This document shows, piece after piece, positions 16,431 through 24,356 of a stretch of 64,000 nt of DNA. The position numbers and the translations under genes are program-made. The first letter of the stretch is position 1; each line of letters begins with the position of its first letter. This DNA comes from Massilia sp. W12 (lineage in GTDB: Bacteria; Pseudomonadota; Gammaproteobacteria; Burkholderiales; Burkholderiaceae_D). Under the pieces are notes generated by a model. That model was not told the DNA's origin and did not search any database. It was given only the letters and a program-made list of their open reading frames with translations. The DNA lies in the NCBI RefSeq assembly GCF_037300705.1, contig NZ_CP147776.1, positions 3,658,001-3,722,000 on the forward strand, given 5' to 3'.

Positions 16431-19316
16431 ATGATGATTGAAACAGTTTTGTCACGCGCAGTCCGCACCAGTTTTGCGGGCGGCGTGGCGCTTGGCCTTG
16501 GCCTGTTTGCCTATTCCGTACAAGCACAAGACGCCAAGCCGGAAGAAAAAGCCCAACGTGTGGTGATTACCGGCACCGCAATTCCGCGCACCCAGACCGA
16601 ACAACTGCCGGTTACTGTGATCAAGCGTGAAGACATCGACCGCACCGGCGCCACCACGGCGCAAGATCTGGTGGCGATGATCCCGTCCAACTTTGGCGGC
16701 ACCGTGGTCGCCAGCAACGTTGGCGTGACCGGCAATGCGTCCACCGCCAATCTGCGTCAGCTCGGCCCGAAATACACCCTGGTGCTGTTGAATGGCCGCC
16801 GCGTCGCCAACTATGCCTTCGGTAATTCGCCGGTTGACTTGAACTCGATCCCGATTTCCGCGATTGAACGTGTGGAAGTGCTGCGCGACGGCGCCTCTTC
16901 CCTGTATGGCGCAGACGCAATCGCCGGCGTCATCAACTTCATTCTGCGCAAAGACTTCCGTGGCATGGAAGCCAGCGTGTACGCCACCAACGTCAGCCAA
17001 TCCGGCGGCGGCAACACCCGCAGCATCAATTTCTCCGGCGGCTGGGGCGATCTGAACACCGATAAATTCAATTTCTTCCTCAGCGCAAACCGCGAAGAAA
17101 ATGAAAAACTGCGTGCGCGCGACCGCAGCTTCGCCAACACCGCCAAGCGCGATGATCTGGGCATCAACAATTCTTCAGCCCGTAACGGCATCCCGAATCT
17201 GACTTTCAAGGACACGCTGGGCAATCAATACACCAGCATCAATCCTTACCGTCATAAAAACTGCGATTTCCCGGAAATGGCGTTGGTGGTGCGTAACGCT
17301 ACCGAGTGCGGCACCGACTATGTGAAATACATCGACATCGTGCCGGCAGTGGACCATGACAACCTGGTTGGCCGTCTGGTGCACAGGCTCAGTGAAAACC
17401 ATGAGCTGTACGCTGAAGGCGCAATCACGCGCGACTATCTGATTTCGGCTTACTCGCCGGCGCCATTTACCAACCCGTTTGCCGGCTACCCGCAAAGCGG
17501 CCGCTTCTACCCCAGCAAAGTGACGCTGCCCAAGGGCATGACGCTGAAAGCCGGCCATAAAATGCCGGACGGCACTGTGCTGGCCAGCGACACCGTACTG
17601 AATGCGGATATGGATGTGACGCCGAGCGGCGCCATCGCAGGCCGCTGGCGTACCGTGCCGGGCGGCGGCCGTCATGACGAAACTGTCACCGTCAATCAGC
17701 GCTGGCTGCTCGGCGCCAAGGGTGAGTTCGCCGGCTGGGACTATGACACCGGCCTGACTTTCTCGCGCAATGAAGGCACGGTTTCCTTCGGCCCGGGCCA
17801 ATACAGCTACGCCAAGCTGACCCCGTTGCTGGAATCCGGTGAAATCAATATCTTCGGCGCGCAGGACGCCAAGTCGATGGCGGCGCTGGAATCGGCCCGC
17901 CTGTACGGCGATCAGCGCAAAGCGGTTTCCGAATCCAAGGAATTCGATCTGCGCATCTCGCGCGAACTGGCCAAGCTGTCGAATGGCGGCTCGGTGGCGC
18001 TGGCGACCGGCGTATCGTACCGCCGTGAAGATCTGGAACAGATCTCCCTCCCGGTGCTGGCCTCCGGCGACCCGGTGGGCGGCGACGGCCCGGTGCCTGG
18101 CGTGACCGGCAGCCGGAATGTGCTCGGCCTGTTTGGCGAATTGAGCTGGCAAGTATACAAAGACCTGGAAATCCAGGCCGCTGCCCGCTATGACCGCCTG
18201 AACAATAATTTCGGCGTGTCTTTCAGCAAAGTCAGCCCGAAATTGTCGCTGCGCTTCACGCCGAGCAAGGAAATCATGGTGCGCGCTTCTTACGGCCAGG
18301 GCTACCGCGCCCCGACGCTGTATGAAAACCTGCGTCCCTTCACATCCGGCGGCGCGACCGGCGGCAGCTTCAGCGATCCGCTGCGCTGCCCGAATGGCCG
18401 CCCGATCAGCAACACCAGCACCCCGGTTGGCGTGATTCAGGATGAGTGCGAAATCCAGCTCACCACCGCCACCGTTGGCGATATGAATCTGCAACCGGAA
18501 AAGTCCAAGCAATACACCCTGGGCTTTGTGTTCCAGCCGACCAGCACTTTGAGCGGCTCGCTGGATTTCTGGAAAGTGGATATTTCCGACGCCATCATTC
18601 AGAAATCTGAGATCCAGGTGATGAGCGATCCGGTCGCCAATCAGAAATATTTCTACCGCTATGACCCGAACTACACTGCCGCTGACGGCAGCAAACCGTT
18701 CAAGAATGGCTGGGTGGATGATGGCAAGCAAACCGGCGCGATGTCCGGTTCGACCAATGTGAATTTCCCGCTGGCCTATGTGTTCCTGCCTTACGAAAAC
18801 ACGGCCTCGATTTTCGCATCCGGGATCGACATCAACCTGAACTACAAGCACAAAACCGCCAGCATGGGGAATTGGAGCGTCAACCTGGACGGCACGTATT
18901 ACACCCGTCACGGTTATCAATATCCGGGCCTGGCTTCGGTCAGCGACAATGGCGCGTATAAGGACTTCGGTTCTGTGCCGCGCTGGCGTCATGGCTTGAC
19001 CATGGCATGGGATATGAAACCATGGTCGGCTTCGATCACCCATAACTACACGTCTTCTTATAAAGACTTTACGGATCCGGCTTCGATCGGCGCGGATTAT
19101 CCGGCTGAACGCACCGTGGGCGCTTACAGCACCTTCGATACCCAAGTCAGCTGGAATGGCGTGAAGAACCTGGACATCACCTTCGGTATCCGCAACATCT
19201 TCGACCAGGATCCGCCGTCTTCGCGTAAATCGGCCGGCTTCCAGGTTGGTTACGATGAAAAGAATGTCAATCCTCTGGGTCGCACGTATTATCTGCGCGC
19301 CCGTTACAAGTTCTGA
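16431..19316 (+). CDS. TonB-dependent outer-membrane receptor, copy 1
   Basis: This is a 961-residue outer-membrane gated channel. The signal peptide covers about residues 1-32 (ending YSVQAQ). The plug domain follows with VVITGTAIPRT, TGATTAQDLVAMIP, YTLVLLNGRRVANYA and IERVEVLRDGASSLYGADAIAGVINF. The long beta-barrel ends with the aromatic terminus RARYKF required for BamA insertion. AAGGAG (16420-16425) precedes two adjacent ATGs at 16431 and 16434. No N-terminal signalling (FecA-type) domain is seen, so control by a sigma/anti-sigma pair is unlikely. Position opposite the peptide ABC operon suggests peptide or amino-acid-derived substrates; this is inferred from context only. Confidence 0.95.
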   Translation: MMIETVLSRAVRTSFAGGVALGLGLFAYSVQAQDAKPEEKAQRVVITGTAIPRTQTEQLPVTVIKREDIDRTGATTAQDLVAMIPSNFGGTVVASNVGVTGNASTANLRQLGPKYTLVLLNGRRVANYAFGNSPVDLNSIPISAIERVEVLRDGASSLYGADAIAGVINFILRKDFRGMEASVYATNVSQSGGGNTRSINFSGGWGDLNTDKFNFFLSANREENEKLRARDRSFANTAKRDDLGINNSSARNGIPNLTFKDTLGNQYTSINPYRHKNCDFPEMALVVRNATECGTDYVKYIDIVPAVDHDNLVGRLVHRLSENHELYAEGAITRDYLISAYSPAPFTNPFAGYPQSGRFYPSKVTLPKGMTLKAGHKMPDGTVLASDTVLNADMDVTPSGAIAGRWRTVPGGGRHDETVTVNQRWLLGAKGEFAGWDYDTGLTFSRNEGTVSFGPGQYSYAKLTPLLESGEINIFGAQDAKSMAALESARLYGDQRKAVSESKEFDLRISRELAKLSNGGSVALATGVSYRREDLEQISLPVLASGDPVGGDGPVPGVTGSRNVLGLFGELSWQVYKDLEIQAAARYDRLNNNFGVSFSKVSPKLSLRFTPSKEIMVRASYGQGYRAPTLYENLRPFTSGGATGGSFSDPLRCPNGRPISNTSTPVGVIQDECEIQLTTATVGDMNLQPEKSKQYTLGFVFQPTSTLSGSLDFWKVDISDAIIQKSEIQVMSDPVANQKYFYRYDPNYTAADGSKPFKNGWVDDGKQTGAMSGSTNVNFPLAYVFLPYENTASIFASGIDINLNYKHKTASMGNWSVNLDGTYYTRHGYQYPGLASVSDNGAYKDFGSVPRWRHGLTMAWDMKPWSASITHNYTSSYKDFTDPASIGADYPAERTVGAYSTFDTQVSWNGVKNLDITFGIRNIFDQDPPSSRKSAGFQVGYDEKNVNPLGRTYYLRARYKF

Positions 19317-19759
19317 TCTGCTTGTTGCAGTTCAGTGACATAGTTACAACCGGCGGGTGAAAACCCGCCGGTTTTTTCTTTTGCACAGCAACATTTTGAT
19401 AACAGATTTTTGCATCCCCTCTCTTGAAATCCACTATTGCATTGCAGCAATTTAAATCCAATCCGAGTTATAAATAACTCTCAAAAAAACGCATTTCTGC
19501 AGCAAAATCCATGAAATTCGCCAAAAATCGCCAAACTCCGTGGATAGATGTTAAGAAAATGTGTTGTTTTTCCGCAAAATTGTAAGTTTTCTTGTTGACA
19601 TGTAACCGACCCGATGGTCTGATAGCGGGGTTAGAAATTTTAGTCCTGCATTTAAATTTCAAACGCGCCGACCAAGCGATAGAAGTCACAATCCATAAAC
19701 AAAATCTGGTCGAAGCCATCCGCTTCGTACAGGTTGCGTCTTTTACCCTAGGAGTAAGC
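19317..19759. other. Intergenic region between the two TonB receptors
   Basis: This 443-bp gap starts with a strong terminator for the first receptor gene (19348-19377). The rest is AT-rich and non-coding. A TTGACA at 19595-19600 followed 19 bp later by TGATAG (19620-19625) is the best promoter candidate for the second receptor, but the spacing is long. The open frame that runs from 19592 into the receptor gene is not needed, because the real start at 19760 has its own AGGAG. Confidence 0.5.
19348..19377 (+). terminator. Rho-independent terminator of TonB receptor 1
   Basis: AACCGGCGGGT (19348-19358) pairs with ACCCGCCGGTT (19363-19373) around a GAAA loop, followed by a run of T to 19377. 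It begins 31 bp after the stop codon. Confidence 0.93.
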
Positions 19760-22558
19760 ATGATCAAAGAAACCGTGTTGTCCCGCACGCTGCGTCTGGT
19801 GTTCGCAGGCGGCTTGGCGGTTGCCGTGCCCTACACCGCTTTTGCACAGGAAGTGCAAAAGGTTGAAGTGCTCGGTTCCAGCATCCGTCGCAGCATCACC
19901 TCTGAAACCACGCTGCCGGTGCAAACCTTCAGCCAAAAAGACATCCAGAAGACTGGCGTGTCTTCCGTTACCGACTTCATCCAGCAATTGCCGGCAATGC
20001 AAGGCTTTACTGCTGCGACTGACTCGGTTGGCGGCGGCGGCGGCGGCATCACCACCGCTTCCATCCATGGCGTAGGCGAACAATACACCCTGGTTCTGTT
20101 GAATGGCCGCCGTATCGCTCCGGCCAACTCCGGCAGCACCATTGACTTGAACTCGATCCCGCTGTCCGCAGTGGAACGCATCGAAGTGCTGACCGACGGC
20201 GCATCCGCTGTGTACGGCGCTGACGCGATCGCCGGCGTGGTCAACTTCATCCTGAAAAAAGGCGCTTCTCCTTTTGAAATCACCCTGAAGACCTCCAAGC
20301 CGCAAAAAACCGGAGGCGAAAGCTGGAATCTGGGCCTGAGCAAGGGCTGGGGCGATCTGGAAGCTGACGGCTTCAGCGCCATGGTTTCCTATGCGCACGA
20401 CGAAAACAAACAGTTGAAAGCTGCTGACCGCGACTTCGCCAAGACCGGTATCATCAACTTCCAACACGGCGGCAAGACCCTGCGCTTCTTCAACGGTTCT
20501 TCCCGTGGCATTCCGCCGAATGCAACCGTGACCTTCAACAGCACCCCGGTGCCGAAGAATCTGAATCCGTTCGCGCTGGCAAACGGCGGCTGCGCAGCGC
20601 GCAACGTTGATGCTTTCGGCGACGGTCAGTGCTATTTCGACTACGCTTCCACCGTGGAAATCTACCCGGAACAAAAGCGTGACGCCTTCTTCGCCAACGG
20701 CGCCATCAAACTGGGCAAGACCGGTTTCACCGCCAAGGGCACGTTCTCCTACACCGATGCGCACATCAATGCGCGTATCGCACCGTATCCGGCTGACTTC
20801 CGCATCACCAAAGCTTCCCCGCTGTACGCTCCGTACATCAAACCTTACCTGACCGCTGAACAAGACGCTGATGTGAAATCGGTGCTGGTCAAGTATCGTC
20901 TGTTTGAAATGGGCGGCCGTTCCTATGACTACGGCACCAAAGCCACCCACTGGGTAGGCGAAGTGGCTGGCGAAGCCATGGGCTGGGATCTGAAAGCCGG
21001 TTTGGTGTTCTCCGAGAACAAACAAACCAATGACTACACCGGCGGCTTCCCGCTGGATGCTGAATTCACCACGCTGATCAACTCCGGCAAGCTGGACGTG
21101 TTCAAGTACAAGCTGGGCGAAATGCCGGCTGACCAGAAAGCACTGCTGCTGGGCACCGGATTCAAGGGTAACTACTCCACCCAGACCGTGCGCATGACTG
21201 CAGCTGACTTTGCCGCTTCGCGCGAACTGTTCGCCTTGGGCGGCGGCAGCGCTGCGCTGGCGTTTGGCGCTGACTATCGTCACACCAAGTACGGCACTGA
21301 CTACGCCAAAGTGGCGGAAGACGCGCTGATTCTGTTTGAAGATCCGAAGGTCGATGACGGCTTCAAGCGTTCCAACTGGGGCGCCTTTGCTGAAATGAAC
21401 CTGCCGTTCACCAAGCAATTGGAAGCTTCCGCTTCGCTGCGCTATGACTCCATCGGCGCAACCGAAAACACGGTTGAGAAGAAAACCTACGGCAGCACCC
21501 AGTCCAAGAGCACCTACAAGGTCTCGATGAAGTTCACGCCGAGCAAGCAATTCTATGCGCGCGCTGCATACGGCACCGGCTTCAAAGTCGGCACCATGCA
21601 ACAAATCGCCGGCACCCGTGAAGACTGGGGCGTCAGCGGCGGCACCTATGCTTGCCCGATCACTGCTGAAAACGGTTTGGGTTCGCATCCGCTGGCTTCC
21701 TTCTGCCCGGTTATCGGCAAAGAAGCTGACGGCCGCAACAAATACGCCAAGGCTCAGGTTGAAGCTTTCCGTGGCGGCAATGCCAATCTGGCGCCGGAAA
21801 AATCCAAGCAATGGTCTATCGGCGTGGGCTTCCAACCGGTTGATTGGATGACTGCCAAGCTGGATCTGTGGAGCGTGGAAATCGAAGATGCGATTCAAGC
21901 TGTGGACGAAGCCGAATACTTCGCCAATCCGGCTAAACACATCTCGCTGTTCACCACCAAGACCAAGCCGGGTGGCGAAACCTATCTGGCCTACCTGCTG
22001 GCGCCGGCCAACCTGGCAAGCGCTCAGTACCAAGGTCTGGACTATGAGTTCAGCGCTTCCGGTAAAGTGTTTGATGGCCGTCTGGTCGGTACCTTCCAAG
22101 GCACCCATCTGCTGAAATCGCGCTATCGTTCGAGCAACGATGCTGATTGGTCCACCAGCCTGGATCAATACGGCCCGGATTCCGCAGTACAGTTCCGTAA
22201 CATCTTCAAGTTCAACCTGACCTGGGACAATGCAGCATGGACCCACTCGGCTACCGTGAACTACAAGAACGGTTACAAGGACAAAGAGCACAAGAAGGCT
22301 AACGGCGCTGTGACCGAGCAACCGTCCGGCACCCCGGTTGATATCCGTCTGGATGTGCCTGACTACACCACGCTCGACTGGCAAACCGTGTATCGCTGGA
22401 ACAAGAACCTGACCTTGACCGGCGGTATCATCAACGTGTTCGACAAAGAGCCTCCGCTGTCGCTGCGTAACACCGGTTCTCACCAACTGGGTTACGATCC
22501 GCGTTATGCAAGCTCGCTGGGTCGCACCTTCTACATCCAAGGCAGCTACAAGTTCTAA
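19760..22558 (+). CDS. TonB-dependent outer-membrane receptor, copy 2
   Basis: This is a 932-residue receptor paralogous to copy 1. The N-terminus MIKETVLSRTLRLVFAGGLA parallels MIETVLSRAVRTSFAGGVAL of copy 1, and the signal peptide ends at TAFA. The plug contains VEVLGSSIRRS, TGVSSVTDFIQQLPAMQG, YTLVLLNGRRIAPAN and VYGADAIAGVVNF. The barrel ends QGSYKF. The start is ATG 19760 with AGGAG at 19750-19754. It has its own promoter region and terminator. Substrate unknown; a shared peptide or nutrient uptake role with the neighbouring ABC operon is inferred. Confidence 0.95.
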   Translation: MIKETVLSRTLRLVFAGGLAVAVPYTAFAQEVQKVEVLGSSIRRSITSETTLPVQTFSQKDIQKTGVSSVTDFIQQLPAMQGFTAATDSVGGGGGGITTASIHGVGEQYTLVLLNGRRIAPANSGSTIDLNSIPLSAVERIEVLTDGASAVYGADAIAGVVNFILKKGASPFEITLKTSKPQKTGGESWNLGLSKGWGDLEADGFSAMVSYAHDENKQLKAADRDFAKTGIINFQHGGKTLRFFNGSSRGIPPNATVTFNSTPVPKNLNPFALANGGCAARNVDAFGDGQCYFDYASTVEIYPEQKRDAFFANGAIKLGKTGFTAKGTFSYTDAHINARIAPYPADFRITKASPLYAPYIKPYLTAEQDADVKSVLVKYRLFEMGGRSYDYGTKATHWVGEVAGEAMGWDLKAGLVFSENKQTNDYTGGFPLDAEFTTLINSGKLDVFKYKLGEMPADQKALLLGTGFKGNYSTQTVRMTAADFAASRELFALGGGSAALAFGADYRHTKYGTDYAKVAEDALILFEDPKVDDGFKRSNWGAFAEMNLPFTKQLEASASLRYDSIGATENTVEKKTYGSTQSKSTYKVSMKFTPSKQFYARAAYGTGFKVGTMQQIAGTREDWGVSGGTYACPITAENGLGSHPLASFCPVIGKEADGRNKYAKAQVEAFRGGNANLAPEKSKQWSIGVGFQPVDWMTAKLDLWSVEIEDAIQAVDEAEYFANPAKHISLFTTKTKPGGETYLAYLLAPANLASAQYQGLDYEFSASGKVFDGRLVGTFQGTHLLKSRYRSSNDADWSTSLDQYGPDSAVQFRNIFKFNLTWDNAAWTHSATVNYKNGYKDKEHKKANGAVTEQPSGTPVDIRLDVPDYTTLDWQTVYRWNKNLTLTGGIINVFDKEPPLSLRNTGSHQLGYDPRYASSLGRTFYIQGSYKF

Positions 22559-22577
22559 TCTTGTCGTTGTGGATGTG

Positions 22578-22605
22578 AAAACCCCGCCGCAAGGCGGGGT
22601 TTTTT
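22578..22605 (+). terminator. Rho-independent terminator of TonB receptor 2
   Basis: AAAACCCCGCC (22578-22588) and GGCGGGGTTTT (22593-22603) form an 11-bp stem with a GCAA tetraloop and a T-run, 20 bp after the stop codon. Confidence 0.94.
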
Positions 22606-22636
22606 ATTGCCCGCACCGAACAGGCAAGGCGGGCAT

Positions 22637-22669
22637 AAAAAAACGCAGCCGCAATGGCTGCGTTTTTTT
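22637..22669. terminator. Bidirectional terminator between TonB receptor 2 and aroG
   Basis: AAAAAAACGCAGCC (22637-22650) pairs with GGCTGCGTTTTTTT (22656-22669) around GCAAT. The A-run and T-run on the two sides allow termination of both convergent transcripts. It ends 14 bp past the aroG stop codon. Confidence 0.92.
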
Positions 22670-22683
22670 CACCATGGACAGGT

Positions 22684-23757
22684 TTATTTTTCTGCGCCGA
22701 TCACCCGCAAACGGCGCTCGCGCACGGACTGCGCCAGATTTTCCAATACCGCCACGCTGGCGGCCCAATCAATGCAGCCATCGGTGACGGATTTGCCGTA
22801 TTCCAGTTCCTTGCCCGGAACCAGATCCTGACGCCCGGCTTTCAGATGCGATTCCACCATCACGCCAACGATGCGGGTATTGCCGGCCGCGATCTGGCTG
22901 GCGATATCGGCACACACCGGAATTTGGTTTTCCGGCTTTTTCGAGCTGTTGGCATGTGAAGCGTCAATCATCAGGCGCGAAGCCAGGCCCAGTTTGGCCA
23001 GATCGCTGCAAGCCGCTTCAACGCTGGCGGCATCATAATTCGGGGTTTTGCCGCCCCGTAAAATCACATGACAATCCTCATTCCCGTTGGTCGAGACAAT
23101 CGCCGAATGTCCGCCCTTGGTGACGGAGAGGAAATGATGCGGCTGGGATGCGGCCTTGATCGCTTCGGCGGCAATTTTGACATTGCCATCCGTGCCATTT
23201 TTAAAGCCGACCGGGCAGGACAAGCCGGACGCCAATTCGCGATGCACTTGCGACTCCGTGGTGCGTGCGCCGATTGCGCCCCAGGAAATTAAATCAGCGA
23301 TGTACTGCGGGCTGATCACATCCAAAAACTCGGTGCCAGCCGGCAAACCCAATTCATTGATATCGAGCAGCATTTCACGCGCCATGCGCAGCCCGTCATT
23401 GATGCGGAAACTGTTATCCAGATAGGGGTCGTTGATCAAGCCTTTCCAGCCCACGGTGGTGCGCGGTTTTTCAAAATATACCCGCATCACGATTTCCAGC
23501 TCGCCGATAAAGCGCTGGCGCTGTTCGCTGAGCAAACGCGCGTATTCCATGGCCGCCTTGGTGTCATGGATTGAGCATGGCCCGATCACCACCATCACAC
23601 GGTCATCCATGCCATGCAAGATGGCATGCAGCTTTTCGCGCGCATTGGCGACGGTTTCGCCGGCAGCTTCTGTCACGGAAAATTCGCGGATCAAATGGGA
23701 CGGCGGAATCAACTCCTTCATTTCGCGGATTCGTAAGTCATCGGTGCGACGCATCAT
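22684..23757 (-). CDS. aroG: 3-deoxy-7-phosphoheptulonate (DAHP) synthase, AroG type
   Basis: This 357-residue cytoplasmic enzyme condenses phosphoenolpyruvate and erythrose 4-phosphate, the first step of the shikimate pathway. It is a class I (AroF/G/H) enzyme. It has the N-terminal DDLRIREMKELIPP regulatory region, MVVIGPCSIHD, YFEKPRTTVGWKGLINDP, WGAIGARTTESQVHRELASG, SCPVGFKNGTDG, and DASHANSSK. Metal and substrate residues (Cys in GPCSIHD, Lys in FEKPRT and in VGFKNGTDG, His in DASHAN) are all present. Length is normal. It is monocistronic between two terminators, and its leader carries a Phe/Tyr-rich peptide and attenuator, so expression should respond to charged tRNA-Phe (and perhaps tRNA-Tyr). 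Confidence 0.96.
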   Translation of the reverse strand: MMRRTDDLRIREMKELIPPSHLIREFSVTEAAGETVANAREKLHAILHGMDDRVMVVIGPCSIHDTKAAMEYARLLSEQRQRFIGELEIVMRVYFEKPRTTVGWKGLINDPYLDNSFRINDGLRMAREMLLDINELGLPAGTEFLDVISPQYIADLISWGAIGARTTESQVHRELASGLSCPVGFKNGTDGNVKIAAEAIKAASQPHHFLSVTKGGHSAIVSTNGNEDCHVILRGGKTPNYDAASVEAACSDLAKLGLASRLMIDASHANSSKKPENQIPVCADIASQIAAGNTRIVGVMVESHLKAGRQDLVPGKELEYGKSVTDGCIDWAASVAVLENLAQSVRERRLRVIGAEK

Positions 23758-23832
23758 CTTTTGGCCTCTCTGTTCAATTCAATTCAGTTGGATTCTTTGG
23801 GTTCTGCTTGCGATTTTCTCAGTGCGCGGGGT

Positions 23833-23860
23833 AAAAAAAAAACCGCCATCGCTGGCGGTT
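23833..23860 (-). terminator. Attenuator terminator in aroG leader
   Basis: On the minus strand AACCGCCA (53-60 end) pairs with TGGCGGTT around a GCGA (GNRA) loop and is followed by ten T (23842-23833). This is a textbook intrinsic terminator. It lies 75 bp before the aroG start and 25 bp after the stop codon of the leader peptide, so leftward transcripts must pass it to reach aroG. No other gene ends here. A competing pairing of the leader segment GGCGG (23909-23913) with the CCGCC arm of this stem is possible and could act as antiterminator. Confidence 0.9.
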
Positions 23861-23873
23861 TGTTTTCGGTCTG

Positions 23874-23949
23874 CTTCTTTTACTTTTACATAAGCTGGCC
23901 GCAATTCCCCGCCTGACGACTGGAAAAGCTAAAGTAAAAGTAAAAGAAG
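23874..23949 (-). promoter_or_regulatory. 16-bp 1:2 stem of the aroG attenuator
   Basis: CTTCTTTTACTTTTAC in the minus-strand leader (23949-23934), which is the run of Phe/Tyr codons itself, is perfectly complementary to GTAAAAGTAAAAGAAG (23889-23874), which begins at the leader stop codon. The 16-bp stem spans a 44-nt loop. It matches the classical region 1:2 pairing of ribosome-mediated attenuators. A ribosome stalled on Phe codons would prevent it and change the downstream fold. Confidence 0.8.
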
Positions 23950-23963
23950 AAGAATTTAGTCAT
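23886..23963 (-). CDS. Phe/Tyr-rich leader peptide of aroG attenuator
   Basis: This is a 25-residue leader peptide. Its start MTKFFFFYFYFSF contains seven Phe and two Tyr within residues 4-13, followed by SSRQAGNCGQLM and TAA. Such a run is found in regulatory peptides like PheL, where ribosome stalling at Phe codons under low charged tRNA-Phe prevents termination. It lies between a sigma-70-like promoter (24037-24066) and an intrinsic terminator (23833-23860) ahead of aroG. No strong Shine-Dalgarno is visible before ATG 23963; an in-frame GTG lies two codons upstream. A gene-length frame running from 24293 into this peptide has no support. Confidence 0.88.
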   Translation of the reverse strand: MTKFFFFYFYFSFSSRQAGNCGQLM

Positions 23964-24004
23964 GATCACAATGCGCAATGCCGCATAAAAGCAGGCTGAA
24001 CCGG

Positions 24005-24030
24005 AAAAACGCCCCACACTGTGCGGGGCG
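24005..24030 (-). other. Hairpin with short U-run at the 5' end of the aroG transcript
   Basis: CGCCCC (minus 24030-24025) pairs with GGGGCG (24015-24010), with inner CAC/GTG pairs, and is followed by TTTTT (24009-24005). It lies just after the predicted aroG start site, 42 nt before the leader peptide. It is too close to the transcription start to be a normal terminator for this promoter. It could terminate read-through from tldD or protect the 5' end. Confidence 0.6.
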
Positions 24031-24036
24031 AAAACC

Positions 24037-24066
24037 ACTATAACAAAATTTCCCGCGCTTTGGCAA
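24037..24066 (-). promoter_or_regulatory. Sigma-70-like promoter of the aroG leader
   Basis: On the minus strand TTGCCA (24066-24061) and TATAGT (24042-24037) are separated by 18 bp. Each is close to consensus (TTGACA, TATAAT). Transcription would start near 24030, giving a leader of about 270 nt that contains the 5' hairpin, the Phe/Tyr leader peptide and the attenuator. Confidence 0.7.
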
Positions 24067-24356
24067 GCAGATTCAGCGCTTTTTTGCGCATTGCAATATG
24101 GCGCTTGAAATGCGACGAAGATCTCACACCATGCATTTTTGCCGATGTTCTGCATCACGCAACACTCTGCGCGCAAGCGCCAACAGCGAATTCCGCTTTC
24201 TTTACCTCTCTGCAAAACCAAACAGTGATGCCTAAGAAGCCAGAAAAAAGCTTTCGCCGGGCATAGCGAAGCGACTATGATGCAGCGCGGCAATCAAGCG
24301 CCGCGATTTCTGCAAGGCAGAACAGGGCGGCATGTCATCCGCCCTGCTGACACAGA

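Noticed and set aside
17175-19145. 656-codon open frame antisense to TonB receptor 1
   Set aside because: Shadow of the receptor; no ribosome site, no recognisable domain.
19748-22540. 930-codon open frame antisense to TonB receptor 2
   Set aside because: It lies exactly opposite a receptor with clear plug and barrel motifs and a ribosome site. The antisense frame has no family features and results from codon bias.
23964-24293. Upstream extension of the aroG leader peptide to a 135-residue protein
   Set aside because: The extension crosses the predicted promoter and 5' hairpin and has no ribosome site; only the last 25 codons fit a leader peptide.
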